DNA from: Anabaena sp. WA102
Lineage (GTDB): Bacteria; Cyanobacteriota; Cyanobacteriia; Cyanobacteriales; Nostocaceae
Assembly: GCF_001277295.1 (NCBI RefSeq)
Contig: NZ_CP011456.1
Span: forward strand, 2,666,001 to 2,730,000
Direction of reading: 5' to 3'
Length of the DNA stretch: 64,000 nucleotides
Of this stretch, positions 16,560-25,849 are shown piece after piece. Below the pieces are notes generated by a model that saw only the letters and a list, made by a program, of their open reading frames with translations, had not been told where the DNA came from and did no database searches. Positions within the stretch are counted from its first letter, which is position 1; each line of letters starts with the position of its first letter. A program made the position numbers and the translations under genes.

Positions 16560-18772
16560 TATGGTGTTGGAGATAAGTTGCCGAAAAAGTCATAATAATC
16601 TAAAGCTTCCAAAATCCCCCAAGCATAATTTCCTTCAGCAAAGTAAATCTGTGGTAAACCGCGCAGCTTTTCCACTTCCTGACTGTGATTTCCCACCACC
16701 ACTGCCAAAGTATTACCAGCTAACATAGATTCATCATTACCCGAAGCCCCAGCCACCAAAAAGCGTTGCACAGGCAACCCCCATTTTAGAGCCACATAAC
16801 GAATAGCATCCCCCTTAGAGGCTCGGATAGGCAATAAATCAAGATACATATTATGGCTATAAAATCCCTTCACATGAAGACGATGTTGGCGCAAACGACG
16901 GATAATTTCGCGGACACTAGGTGATTTTGCCTCATCCACAAAATAGCTAACCTTAAACTTACCCTGAGCATCAGCCGATTGCAATTCTACCCCAGGAATA
17001 TCCTGCATGACTTTGCGAATTTCTGACCGTTGCCAATGGTAAGAAATATGTCTTTTCCAACTTGTATCTGTGACTATCTGCGGAGCGTAGTAAATTTCAC
17101 TTCCTGCCGATGTAATTAGCAAATCTGGCATGGGAAAACGCCATTCCTCCAGCATACTTAAGGTACTTTTCAGACTGCGCCCTGTAGCAATACCGACTCC
17201 AGTTGTATTCCCTTGATCACGAATCCTCTCAATTAACTGTGCTAAAGCTTCCCCATCACCTAATAGAGTATTATCAATTTCACACACCAAAAACCGATCA
17301 GCCGTTGGTAGGTGATTAGTCTCCGATATATTCCAATCGGGATGTTCATCTGCGGGGGATTTAACAAGCGGACTTAACAGAGATTGAATGCGTTTTTGGG
17401 GCAATAATCGGTGAACTTGTTCGAGATAATGCTCTACGTGACTATCCCAAGAAAAATGTTGGCAAACATTAATCATGCCATTCTTAGACCATTGTTGCCA
17501 TTGTTCTGGATTGGTGAGCGATGTTCGCAAAGCAGTTTGAATATCTTGAATATTCAAAGGATCAATTAATAATCCATTCTGACAAGCCGCGAGAATATCT
17601 CTTGGACCACCATCAGCCGTAGCAATGATAGGGACACCACAGGCGCTCGCTTCAATTAATGTCAGTCCAAATGGCTCTGTTAAAGCTGGGTTGATAAACA
17701 CTCCTTGGGTTTTCGCCGTTAACCGATATAAATCTGGTACATCATCTGCATGATGATGTTTAGGATAAGCAACATGACCATAAAGATCATAGCGGTCTAT
17801 TAATTGCAATATCTCTAAAAATACTTGACGCGGACCCGATTCCATCGCCAAAATATCGTCTCTTTTGCCTAAAATTAGCACCAAGTTAGCTAATTGGCGC
17901 AGTTCGGGATCTTCCCCATAAGCTTTAATTAAACTACTGACATTTTTACGGATAGCTGGGCGAGAAATCGCCATAATTATAGGCTTTTGTATGTCTTTGA
18001 GAAACTTCTCTAATTCCTGTTGAATAGGCGGATTTTGCCAATTATCTGCGGCTGGATAAAAACGCTCTAAGGTGACACCTGGAGGGATGACTACCATACG
18101 TTCGGGTTGATAGTGATCGTAAACGCTATACTGCTCTTCAACTTCTTGATGAGTGCTGGCTATAACTAAAGCTGCACTTCCCAGAGTGATTTCTTCCGCC
18201 TCTATTCTTGTACTAATATGAAAATTTTCTTCAATGGTTTTCTGTTTAGTCCCATGTTCTAATAATCTTTGTTGTTTGATACGTCCCAGAGAGTGACCCG
18301 TATGGACTAAAGGTATACCTAACCAACCCGCAACCCTAGAACCTACGTATCCAGCATCAGCATAATGTGTATGAATAACATGAGGAATTTTGCCGATTTT
18401 GCGAATGTGTTTGAGTAATTCATCTGCAAATGTATCTAAGTGTGGCCAAAGAACTTCTTTGCGGAGGTAGCGTTTGGGACCACAGGCGATGCGAATAATT
18501 TGGGCTTTATCTGTGAGAATTTCGACTGGTTGAGCATAATCAGGGCTAACTTTGGGATCATTTACCAACCGGGTTACTAAATCAACCCTTGCGACTTGGG
18601 GATTTTTAGCTAATGTGCAAGCCAGTTCTACCGCGTATTTGGTTTGTCCACCAGTGTCAGCATCTTTACCTAACTCTAGATTGTTACCACGAATTAAACC
18701 ATGAACGCTGACGAGCAAAATATACAACCCTGGGTCATTTATCACAGTGTTGATTCCTCCATAATTAGCCAT
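16559..18772 (-). CDS. sps: sucrose-phosphate synthase (glycosyltransferase plus phosphatase-like domain)
   Basis: 737 residues, the usual length for the two-domain cyanobacterial enzyme. It makes sucrose-6-phosphate from UDP- or ADP-glucose and fructose-6-phosphate. The N-terminal GT4 domain carries SVHGLIRGNNLELGKDADTG and the donor-site motif NPALTEPFGLTLIEA. From about residue 490 a HAD-type sucrose-phosphatase-like domain follows (FLVCEIDNTLLGDGEALAQL, with one of the usual catalytic Asp changed: D-x-D/T reads EIDNTL). Sucrose serves osmotic balance and carbon export to heterocysts. The stop codon overlaps a MITE. Confidence 0.93.
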   Translation of the reverse strand: MANYGGINTVINDPGLYILLVSVHGLIRGNNLELGKDADTGGQTKYAVELACTLAKNPQVARVDLVTRLVNDPKVSPDYAQPVEILTDKAQIIRIACGPKRYLRKEVLWPHLDTFADELLKHIRKIGKIPHVIHTHYADAGYVGSRVAGWLGIPLVHTGHSLGRIKQQRLLEHGTKQKTIEENFHISTRIEAEEITLGSAALVIASTHQEVEEQYSVYDHYQPERMVVIPPGVTLERFYPAADNWQNPPIQQELEKFLKDIQKPIIMAISRPAIRKNVSSLIKAYGEDPELRQLANLVLILGKRDDILAMESGPRQVFLEILQLIDRYDLYGHVAYPKHHHADDVPDLYRLTAKTQGVFINPALTEPFGLTLIEASACGVPIIATADGGPRDILAACQNGLLIDPLNIQDIQTALRTSLTNPEQWQQWSKNGMINVCQHFSWDSHVEHYLEQVHRLLPQKRIQSLLSPLVKSPADEHPDWNISETNHLPTADRFLVCEIDNTLLGDGEALAQLIERIRDQGNTTGVGIATGRSLKSTLSMLEEWRFPMPDLLITSAGSEIYYAPQIVTDTSWKRHISYHWQRSEIRKVMQDIPGVELQSADAQGKFKVSYFVDEAKSPSVREIIRRLRQHRLHVKGFYSHNMYLDLLPIRASKGDAIRYVALKWGLPVQRFLVAGASGNDESMLAGNTLAVVVGNHSQEVEKLRGLPQIYFAEGNYAWGILEALDYYDFFGNLSPTP

Positions 18773-18825
18773 AAATCAGACGTTTTTGCCTGATTTGTTA
18801 TAGTTATAGCAGGGAATAGGGAACA

Positions 18826-18994
18826 GGGGGAGTTGGGGGAGTTGGGGGAGTTGGGGGAGTTGGGGAAGTTGGGGGAGTTGGGGGAGTTGGGGGAGTTGGG
18901 GGAGTTGGGGGAGTTGGGGGAGTTGGGGGAGTTGGGGGAGTTGGGGGAGTTGGGGGAGTTGGGGGAGTTGGGGGAGTTGGGGGAGTTGGGGGGG
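18826..18994. repeat. 9-bp tandem repeat array (GGGGGAGTT)n
   Basis: About 18 head-to-tail copies, nearly perfect (one GGGGAAGTT). It gives false repetitive ORFs on both strands (GELGEL, NSPNSP, QLPQLP). It lies upstream of the sucrose-phosphate synthase start codon and so may sit in its leader or promoter. Confidence 0.92.
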
Positions 18995-19016
18995 AGAAAG
19001 AATTTTCCCAATGACA

Positions 19017-19075
19017 ACTAACAACCAACAACTGACAACTGACAACTGACAACTGATAACTGATAACTAACAACT
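19017..19075. repeat. heptamer repeats (ACAACTG family)
   Basis: About eight copies of a 7-mer, ACAACTG/ATAACTG/CTAACAA variants, ending at the stop codon of the RsbW-like gene. Same class as 77-108 and 27629-27675. Confidence 0.8.
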
Positions 19076-19500
19076 TACAGAAATAGTTCGGGGAGAGTAG
19101 TTTCTAGTTTCAGACAATTAGCACCATTCACCTGTAATTGATACTCTACCTTATCCATCAACCGATTCATAATTAACCAACCATAACCACCTTCTTGCTT
19201 TTCTGTGGGGTTGGGAGGAAAGTAAGTAGATAAATCAAAACCTTCACCATAATCCCAAATCTCTATAGATAAATCTCGGTCTTTCAGTTCTAACCGCAGT
19301 AAAATTGTTAATCCAGACTTGTTTTTATGGGCATGACGCACAGCATTAGAATATCCTTCTGTTAAAACCAAGCGTAAGCGACCTGATTGTTTGATCCAAT
19401 CAACAGATTCCCCTAATTGTAATTGTAAGCATCCGAATAACCATTGTTCTGCAATATTGATAAAATTTAGGTCACTGGGAACATGAAGTTCACTTTTCAT
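19075..19500 (-). CDS. RsbW-like serine kinase / anti-sigma factor (HATPase_c)
   Basis: 141 residues with a GHKL ATPase fold: N-box LTEGYSNAVRHAHKN, G1 box IWDYGEGFDL, and GGYGWLIMNRLMD. These small kinases phosphorylate anti-anti-sigma (STAS) proteins or hold sigma factors. The gene starts four bases after the stop of a REC-GAF-SpoIIE phosphatase, so the two form a kinase/phosphatase partner-switch module. No STAS partner or sigma gene is nearby. Confidence 0.88.
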   Translation of the reverse strand: MKSELHVPSDLNFINIAEQWLFGCLQLQLGESVDWIKQSGRLRLVLTEGYSNAVRHAHKNKSGLTILLRLELKDRDLSIEIWDYGEGFDLSTYFPPNPTEKQEGGYGWLIMNRLMDKVEYQLQVNGANCLKLETTLPELFL

Positions 19501-19503
19501 AAC

Positions 19504-21156
19504 CTATAAAACCTCCAGAGACAGTATAGTTTGATCATCTTCTTGAACATCGTTATTGGCTTGAATAAGAGCTAATAAATTATCAAAATTAAGGGGTTGA
19601 GATTGTTTTTTAATAAGTTGCCATAGACCTTCTTGGTTAAGCATAGAATGATGAGTTGTTCTCGAACTGTCTAAGGTTTCCCATACAGTTGCTTCCGTAA
19701 TTCCATCACTAGTCAGGAGTAATGTATCTCCAGGAGCAAGAATCAAACGTCCGGACTCAGCCTGCCATTTAGGTAATATTCCCAAGGGAATACTGCGAGC
19801 TTTCAGATAATGGGGAGAATCATTCACAGTGGCTTGTTCTGACCACACAAAAGGATAAATATGCCCCGAATTAGCATAGACAAGTTCTCTTGTAATTGGG
19901 TGATAACGAGCTAAAATCATTGTGATAAAATAATTACTGGTCATTAAATCATCAATCAAAGCATAATTCAGATTTTGCATGATGAGATTTGGCTCTACTG
20001 CTACTTCTTGACAGAGTTCCCGACGCAGCAAAGAAATCGTACTAGCCATAAACAAAGCCGCTGGCACACCCTTCCCAGAAACATCACCAACTGCTAACCA
20101 CAAATCACCATTAGGATGAACAAACACTTCAAAAAAGTCACCTCCTACCTCTCGTGCTGGATAGCAACAAGCTTGGACTTTTACACCTGCCATTTCTGGT
20201 AAAGTTTGCCGCAATAGGTTATGTTGAATTTGGCGGGCTACTTCCAACTCTAAGTTAATTTGTTGTTGTTTTTCTTGCAAACTCTGATAGAGTTTTGCTT
20301 GGGAAAGGGCTAAGGCTGCTTGTTCTGCTACACCTGTAATCAGTTGAATATCTTCTTGATGCCAAATGTGATCACTTCCCAATTTACAAATAGCAATAAT
20401 AGCTAGTAAATCCTGTTGATAAATGAGTGGAAAAATTAGATATTGACAAGGGATGTCTTCGTAGATATCGTCTTTTATTTCATAATGGTGAGTTCGGAAA
20501 ACCTCGGCAATTAAATTACTAAGGTCTGGAAGTAAATCATAGATTTTAGATTGAGAATTTTGATAGCAAAATTGCTTTTCGGTTAGTAAATCATCTTCGA
20601 CTGGTTTGACTAAGCAATAATGAGCCGCAAATGTTTCTCCAATTGTAGTAACGAGTTTTTGCAGCATATTGTCATAGTCTAAAGATTCTCTAATTGCTGT
20701 TGTTACAGCATTAAATAAAGATTCCCGTCGCAAGGCACGAGATAATTCTGCTAATCGTTTTTTAACTAAGCGATAGGTATCACTAGCTTGATTGACTAAT
20801 GTTTGGAGTTGGCTGGGATTCCAAGGTTTTGTAATGTATTTAAATACTCGACCTGAGTTAATTGCATCTACTAAATCTTCTACATCTGTAAAACCTGTGA
20901 GCAAAATCCGAATTGTATCAGGAAACCGCTCCACTGTCAGACTTAATAGTTCGCTACCGTTCATTTCAGACATTCTTTGGTCGGAGATAATGACAGCCAT
21001 TTCACCTTCTTTTTCTAAGATAGCTAAGGCTTCAGTGGCACTATTAGCCTTATAAACTTTAAAATCTTTCCAAAATGTGCGATAGAGGACATCTAAGTTA
21101 TCTAGCTCGTCATCTACGACCATGAGCTTGAGCTTATCTAACTTTTTTCCAGCCAT
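19504..21156 (-). CDS. response-regulator phosphatase: REC-GAF-SpoIIE (PP2C)
   Basis: 550 residues. Receiver domain (residues about 8-125) with acidic pair VVDDE, phospho-acceptor Asp in IISDQRM, and Lys in YITKPW. A GAF-like domain follows (about 150-300), then a coiled linker and the SpoIIE/PP2C phosphatase (GGDFFEVF, VGDVSGKGVPAALFMA, LTSDGITEA, DDQTILSLEV). It should dephosphorylate a STAS protein under control of an upstream histidine kinase, opposing the kinase encoded immediately after it. Confidence 0.92.
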   Translation of the reverse strand: MAGKKLDKLKLMVVDDELDNLDVLYRTFWKDFKVYKANSATEALAILEKEGEMAVIISDQRMSEMNGSELLSLTVERFPDTIRILLTGFTDVEDLVDAINSGRVFKYITKPWNPSQLQTLVNQASDTYRLVKKRLAELSRALRRESLFNAVTTAIRESLDYDNMLQKLVTTIGETFAAHYCLVKPVEDDLLTEKQFCYQNSQSKIYDLLPDLSNLIAEVFRTHHYEIKDDIYEDIPCQYLIFPLIYQQDLLAIIAICKLGSDHIWHQEDIQLITGVAEQAALALSQAKLYQSLQEKQQQINLELEVARQIQHNLLRQTLPEMAGVKVQACCYPAREVGGDFFEVFVHPNGDLWLAVGDVSGKGVPAALFMASTISLLRRELCQEVAVEPNLIMQNLNYALIDDLMTSNYFITMILARYHPITRELVYANSGHIYPFVWSEQATVNDSPHYLKARSIPLGILPKWQAESGRLILAPGDTLLLTSDGITEATVWETLDSSRTTHHSMLNQEGLWQLIKKQSQPLNFDNLLALIQANNDVQEDDQTILSLEVL

Positions 21157-21181
21157 AAAGTGTCCTTAATTTTAATAACTA

Positions 21182-21308
21182 AGTAGGTGGACGTGAAATA
21201 ACCAAAAGTGTGTACCGATATGTAAATTTACCTCAATGCGTTATTGTCGTTGAGTTTTAGCCATTGCAAAAAACGAAATATATTTTGATTTTCCTCCTTC
21301 CGCCTACT
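21182..21308. mobile_element. TA-flanked MITE, diverged copy 4 (family B)
   Basis: 127 bp with ends AGTAGGTGGACG / CCGCCTACT and TA on both sides (21180-21181, 21309-21310). The left 30 bases align with the AGTAGGTGAACACAATAAAACC end of copy 3. The interior has diverged. Its right end now supplies the stop codon (TAG) of the response-regulator fragment at 21304. A lone end of the same type is at 22108-22136. Confidence 0.65.
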
Positions 21309-22103
21309 TAACTAAGCCAGAACGCATAGCAATTACTGCTGCTTGGGTACGGTCATTAGCACCTAGTTTGTTCATAATATTACGAACGTGGGTTTTTACA
21401 GTTGCACTTGCAATATAAAGTCTCTTGGCGATATCGTTATTACTACAACCTTTGGTAATCAATTCTATCACTTCTAATTCTCTGCCTGAGAGAATACCGA
21501 CTTTAATAAGTTGTTTATGATCATGGGATTTGAGAGAATCTTGTTTTTGCTTGGCCTTTTCTACAAGAATCCGGGCAATCACTGGATCAATCCAAGGATT
21601 TCCCTCAGCAGTTACCCGGATAGCATTCAGTAAGTTGTCAAACTTGATATCTTTCATACAGTAAGAGTCTGCACCAGCACTAAAGGCTGAAAGTACGGAT
21701 TCTTCATGATCAGATGATGTTAAGATTAATACTTTTGTATTTAATAACTGTTGATGATTCCCTTTAATTTTCCTGGTTAGGGACTTCCAAATAAAAAAAT
21801 ACTCAACCACCTAACGCAAAAATCTCTCAAACCCTTATTCCTCTGTGTCCTCTGCGCCTCTGTGGTTCGTTAATCAGGATAATTTATTTCTTGGAAGTCC
21901 CTTAATTCAATTCCATCTTGATCTGGTAAACCTATATCCACAATCGCCACATTTGGCTGTAGCTTTTTTAACATTATCAACCCATGACGAGCATTATTAG
22001 CTTGTTCAACTAGTTCAATTTCGTCTTTTCGTTGTAATGCTGTGCAAATACTGAGACGAGTGAGTTCATGATCTTCAATGATGACAGTGCGGATTTTACT
22101 CAT
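21304..22103 (-). pseudogene. NarL/FixJ response regulator, split by a MITE
   Basis: The N-terminal part (22103 to 21902) codes a receiver: VIIEDHELTR with the acidic pair, IVDIGLPDQDGIEL with the phospho-acceptor Asp, then it runs into the MITE and stops. The C-terminal part (21779 to 21304) resumes with RKIKGNHQQLLNTKVLILTS, then the LuxR-type helix-turn-helix LSGRELEVIELITKG...ATVKTHVRNIMNKLGA. Taking out the MITE (21780-21901) and one TTA restores DGIELTRKIKGNHQQ in frame. As it stands neither half is a working regulator; internal ATG/GTG starts could still yield a DNA-binding fragment. Confidence 0.88.
21780..21901. mobile_element. MITE with GGGACTTCCAA ends, TTA target duplication
   Basis: 122 bp. 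Left end GGGACTTCCAAATAAAAA; right end, reverse-complemented, GGGACTTCCAAGAAATAAA. TTA lies on both sides (21777-21779 and 21902-21904). The interior holds a CCTCTGCGCCTCTGTGGTTCG motif common in this genome. A 3-bp duplication of TNA type is known for IS1031-like members of the IS5 family; the source transposase is not in the window. Confidence 0.85.
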
Positions 22104-22756
22104 TTTTCGTCACATATTTTGGTTTTTGCCGTCCACCTGACTTAAAAATAATACCCCACCCCTAGCCCTCCCCGTTCTTCGAGGGGGGAATAAGAAGTTT
22201 TTCCATATATTCTGGTATACATAGTTCATGATGGCTACTTAGATATACTAAACACGGGTGAGATTTAAACTTTTGCCAAATGACAAAGAACCCAGATGTG
22301 TAGGGGTAAAGCAAGAGCTTCATTGGTGTCAACTTAACGTAAAACATCTATCCCGCAAAGAACTCAATTCATCTCATTCCCAGTCTCTAACTGGGAATGA
22401 ATCCTAGAAGGCTCTGCCCTCAATGATATTAGAGGCAGAGCCTCATCAACTGCATTCCTAGTCAGAGACTAGGAACGAGGTGTGGCATGGATTTGAGCTT
22501 AAGTTGACACCATTAAGCTTTTGCTTTACCCCTACGTTTAGAATCAAACAATCAAGCAAATTACTGAGTATATTAAATAATATAACCTTTTTTTGACTAA
22601 GTTATTCCAAAGCCAGACAGCAAAGTAGTTTTACTCCTGACTCCTGACTCGGCGATCGCTAATTTTAGATTTTAGGGAACACCAAAAAATAAATTACCCA
22701 ATTTTGTGGGATGGGCATCCTGCCCGTCCTTGATAATTAGCGGGATTTACTGTATA
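22104..22756. other. intergenic region of nested repeats
   Basis: Left to right: a lone family-B end (22108-22136), a CCCCACCCCTAGCCCTCCCC-like stretch, then a 234-bp inverted-repeat element (22301-22534) with a second repeat nested inside. A HIP1 site is near 22650. No gene is supported; the 61-codon frame at 22162-22347 is repeat sequence. Confidence 0.6.
22301..22534. mobile_element. MITE-like element with TAGGGGTAAAGC ends and a nested repeat
   Basis: The arms TAGGGGTAAAGCAAGAGCTT... and, inverted, TAGGGGTAAAGCAAAAGCTT... extend over about 37 bp to GTGTCAACTTAA. Nested at 22373-22482 is an element with two hairpins (CATTCCCAGT/ACTGGGAATG and CCTAGTC/GACTAGG) that is repeated at 53727-53864. 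Copies of one arm are also at 59633-59648 and 59793-59834. Confidence 0.7.
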
Positions 22757-23932
22757 TTAACGCTGGGCTACTCGCAATAACAAAAACAAACCTGTGGCTA
22801 ATCCAAATAAATTAGGCAACCAAGCACCAATGAAGGGCGAAAGAATACCAGCTTGTGCTAACGCCCCAGAGACGGATAGTAGCAAATAGTAACTAAAAAT
22901 TACAATCACGCTAATACCAAAACTTGTGCCACGTCCAGTGCGTTGAGGGATGCTACCCATAACTGAACCAACTAAGCCAAAAATAACGCAAATAAAGGGA
23001 AAGGCGATTTTTTGTTGGATTCGCACTTGGAGTTTGCGAATTTTTTGATTGTTCCCACCTAAACGTTCTATTTCTAATTGTTCTAAGGCTTGGGAGATAT
23101 TCATTTCGCCGTAGTCTCGGCTATTTTCGGCTAAGGTTAAAGGTGTGCGAGGAAGTTGTAATTGCTGATGTTCAAATCGTAAAATATTCCGATATGAGCG
23201 ATCTGTCGCTACTAAATAGATAGTCCCATTATAAAAATCCCAAACTTGTTTTTGAGTGTTCCATTTAGCTGATTCGGAAACAACGATTTGATCAACTCCG
23301 CCTCTGGAACGATCTATAATTGTTAAACCGTTCATTTGCTTACCATCAAATTGGTCAGCATAAAATAAGCGAGAAAGGATCTTTTTTCGAGTACCATCTG
23401 CTTCTTTAAATTCTCGATATTCAGGATAGTAAATATTTTGTTGTTTAAAGGAAGGTTGGTCTGATTTGAGAGCTTGTGCTAAGGTAATAGTGGCTTTGTA
23501 ATTCGCGGCGGGGGCAATTTGCTCATTAAATAAATAAGTGATGAGAGTGACGGCAAAACTTAACACCACAGCCGTCAAAACCATGCGATAAACACTAACA
23601 CCACACCCACGCAAAGCGATTAATTCACTTTCGCTAGAAAGGCGACTATAGGTCATTAAAGTAGCTAACAAAGTGGACATGGGGAAAGAGTACACCATGA
23701 CGTAAGGTAGCTTTAAGAGGAAAATCTCTAGGGCGATATTGAGAGGTAGCCCGGATTCTACAACCTTTCGCAGTAATTCAAATAAACTATCAATTGCTAA
23801 AACTACAGAAGTAAATGCACCAACACCAAATAAAAATGGTGAAATTAATTGCATCGCTAAATAGCGATCCATGATAGAAAATGAAAATATTGAAATTAAA
23901 TTGGAGAAGGGTTTAATCTGTTTAGATATCAT
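22757..23932 (-). CDS. LptF/LptG-type permease
   Basis: Inner-membrane permease of the lipopolysaccharide export ABC transporter. The start I prefer is the ATG complementary to 23930-23932 (MISKQIKPFSN), about 390 residues; an upstream in-frame ATG at 23989 adds a non-conserved stretch. Typical features: MDRYLAMQLISPFLFGVGAF at the first span, two further spans (MSTLLATLMTYSRLSSESEL), a large periplasmic beta-jellyroll and three C-terminal spans. Cyanobacteria usually have one such gene, whose product would act as a homodimer. It follows the LptB and LptA genes on the same strand. Confidence 0.9.
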   Translation of the reverse strand: MISKQIKPFSNLISIFSFSIMDRYLAMQLISPFLFGVGAFTSVVLAIDSLFELLRKVVESGLPLNIALEIFLLKLPYVMVYSFPMSTLLATLMTYSRLSSESELIALRGCGVSVYRMVLTAVVLSFAVTLITYLFNEQIAPAANYKATITLAQALKSDQPSFKQQNIYYPEYREFKEADGTRKKILSRLFYADQFDGKQMNGLTIIDRSRGGVDQIVVSESAKWNTQKQVWDFYNGTIYLVATDRSYRNILRFEHQQLQLPRTPLTLAENSRDYGEMNISQALEQLEIERLGGNNQKIRKLQVRIQQKIAFPFICVIFGLVGSVMGSIPQRTGRGTSFGISVIVIFSYYLLLSVSGALAQAGILSPFIGAWLPNLFGLATGLFLLLRVAQR

Positions 23933-24000
23933 GATTATGTTTCGTGAAATCTCTCTTAGAGATCCCGCAGGGTAGATGCAAAGGAACAAAGGCGCAAAGT

Positions 24001-24729
24001 TTAAACTGCGAAATTATCACCTAAATAATATTGTCGCACCAAGGGGTTGTTATACAGTTCGTCAGAGTTGCCAAAAGCCAGAATTTGTCCTTCACGCATG
24101 ATATAACCACGATCTGTTATGGCTAGGGTTTCGCGGACATTATGATCTGTGATTAAAATTCCCATACCGCGATCGCGCAGTTGACTGACAATCTCCTGAA
24201 TCTCAGACACAGCAATGGGATCAACTCCAGCAAAAGGTTCATCTAAAAACAGGAATTTGGGTCCTTCTTTCCCTGCTGCTAAAGCCCTCGCTAATTCTGT
24301 GCGTCGTCGTTCACCACCAGAAAGTTGAATCCCTTTACTATTAGCTACCTTTTCTAAGCGAAATTCTTGTAATAAGGTATGTAGTCTGTGTCTCCATTCT
24401 CTCCTGGGAACTTGAGTTTGTTCAAATACTAGGAGAATATTTTCTTTCACTGACAACTGACGAAATACACTTGCTTCTTGAGCTAAATAGCCAATACCTA
24501 ATCTAGCCCTTGTGTGCATGGGGAAATTAGTAATATCTAAATTGTCTAACCACACTTTGCCATGATTCGGTTTTTCTAAACCTGTGGCAATATAAAATGT
24601 TGTCGTTTTCCCCGCACCATTGGGACCAAGTAAACCGACAACTTCCCCCTGGCTAACAGAAAGGCTAACACGATTTACAATTAATCGTTTACCGTAGGAT
24701 TTGTGAATATTCTCTAAAACAATTTTCAC
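24001..24729 (-). CDS. lptB: LPS export ABC transporter ATPase
   Basis: 242 residues. Walker A GPNGAGKTT, Q-loop in GYLAQEASVFRQLSV, signature LSGGERRRTELARAL, Walker B FLFLDEPFAGVDPIA, switch His in LITDHNVRE. It powers extraction of LPS from the inner membrane with the LptFG permease, 68 bp downstream. The LptA-like gene is 26 bp upstream, giving an lptA-lptB-lptFG transcription order. Confidence 0.95.
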   Translation of the reverse strand: MKIVLENIHKSYGKRLIVNRVSLSVSQGEVVGLLGPNGAGKTTTFYIATGLEKPNHGKVWLDNLDITNFPMHTRARLGIGYLAQEASVFRQLSVKENILLVFEQTQVPRREWRHRLHTLLQEFRLEKVANSKGIQLSGGERRRTELARALAAGKEGPKFLFLDEPFAGVDPIAVSEIQEIVSQLRDRGMGILITDHNVRETLAITDRGYIMREGQILAFGNSDELYNNPLVRQYYLGDNFAV

Positions 24730-24755
24730 TATGGGATTTTGTCTAGGTATAGATG

Positions 24756-25250
24756 CTAATTAGAACGCTTTAAGGCTGGAGTTTTTGGGGCTGGTTTCGT
24801 AGTTTGTCTACTAGGATTAGAATCTTCTATCATATATATAGATTCTACCTGACGGTTAGATTGGGGTAAGGCGATGAATCTGCCTTCGTCAATTAAATAG
24901 GTGACTTTTTCGGCACGAATGCTATTGCTACCCTGTTGTAAAATGTAAACATTACCACTGAAGTCAATCCGTTTTTCTTTACTAAAGTATTGAGCTTGAG
25001 CAGATGTGGCTTGAATTTGGCGAGCCGGGTAGACCATTTGCACATTGCCACGAGCAGTAATTACTTGAGTTTTCGCGTCATATTCTTGGGTATCGGAGCG
25101 AATAGTCAGGGGACGATTTCCCCCAGATTGGGCTGTAGCTGGTAGCAATTGGCTGGGCAATCCTGCAACACCTACAAGGGAAATTGGCAGTGCCAAGGCT
25201 AATCCTAAGCGGCGTATCCGTGATTTTAGCAATTGATAAGGAGGTATCAT
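24756..25250 (-). CDS. lptA: LptA/OstA-like periplasmic LPS-bridge protein
   Basis: 164 residues with an N-terminal signal segment (LGLALALPISLVGVAGLPSQ) and an OstA/LptA beta-jellyroll: LTIRSDTQEYDAKTQVITAR, GNVQMVYPARQIQA, then RIDFSGNVYILQQGSNSIRA. LptA polymers carry LPS across the periplasm. First gene of the lptA-lptB-lptFG group. The tail is short and basic. Confidence 0.88.
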   Translation of the reverse strand: MIPPYQLLKSRIRRLGLALALPISLVGVAGLPSQLLPATAQSGGNRPLTIRSDTQEYDAKTQVITARGNVQMVYPARQIQATSAQAQYFSKEKRIDFSGNVYILQQGSNSIRAEKVTYLIDEGRFIALPQSNRQVESIYMIEDSNPSRQTTKPAPKTPALKRSN

Positions 25251-25456
25251 AGTAATTAGGGAACGGGGAACAGGGAGATAAAAATCAAATATGAGTCCTA
25301 TAGCAAAAATGGACGGTTTTTTAAACTTTAAGTTTCGCTTCCAGAACCTTTGCTCACAACTGGCAAAAATTTGTTAATTGTTACCGAATTATCAAGTCTG
25401 ACACACCCACAAAAAATTAAGCAAATAAATCCCACAAATCATCAAAATCCCACAAA

Positions 25457-25849
25457 TCATAGTTTAGACAGGGAAATACTGGGTAAAAGTCGAGCTTGAT
25501 TTTCAGCCAATTTATTATTTGCCATTGGTTGTAGACTTTCTTGTTGTAGTGTTTTTAACAAATCCACACTTTCAGTTAGTAATTCTTCCACATTAATACC
25601 GCCGTAGCTAGGTAGATAACGCCGAAGACGATTACTACCTTCGCCTAAAAGAATCATTGCCCCCCGTTGGTTATGATTACCCAGATGATATAGTCCTACA
25701 GCAATTTGGAGAATACCTTGATAAAAAGTTTTATCTGGTTCGATACTATCGATCCAGAGTGCTTCAAGAATGTCATGGCAAGCGTAGAACTGTCCAGCAT
25801 TGAAATGTTCTACACCTTGCCAAAACTCTTCAGGCATGATTTCGCTCAT
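25457..25849 (-). CDS. DUF309 family protein
   Basis: 130 residues with the DUF309 core: EFWQGVEHFNAGQFYACHDI, LEALW, FYQGILQIAVGLYHLGN. The helical fold has conserved His residues, and its function is not established. The start codon overlaps the stop of the ferredoxin-thioredoxin reductase gene by four bases (ATGA), so the two are translationally coupled. Confidence 0.9.
   Translation of the reverse strand: MSEIMPEEFWQGVEHFNAGQFYACHDILEALWIDSIEPDKTFYQGILQIAVGLYHLGNHNQRGAMILLGEGSNRLRRYLPSYGGINVEELLTESVDLLKTLQQESLQPMANNKLAENQARLLPSISLSKL

Noticed and set aside
16325..16593. ORFs of 65-73 codons around the sps stop
   Set aside because: All are frames of the family-B MITE and sps antisense.
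18826..18994. CRISPR-like array
   Set aside because: Units are 9 bp, head-to-tail, with no spacers. No cas genes are near, and nothing CRISPR-like was seen elsewhere in the window.
18742..19073. Repetitive ORFs (GELGEL, NSPNSP, QLPQLP) on both strands
   Set aside because: Translation of the GGGGGAGTT array; a 9-bp unit leaves all frames open.
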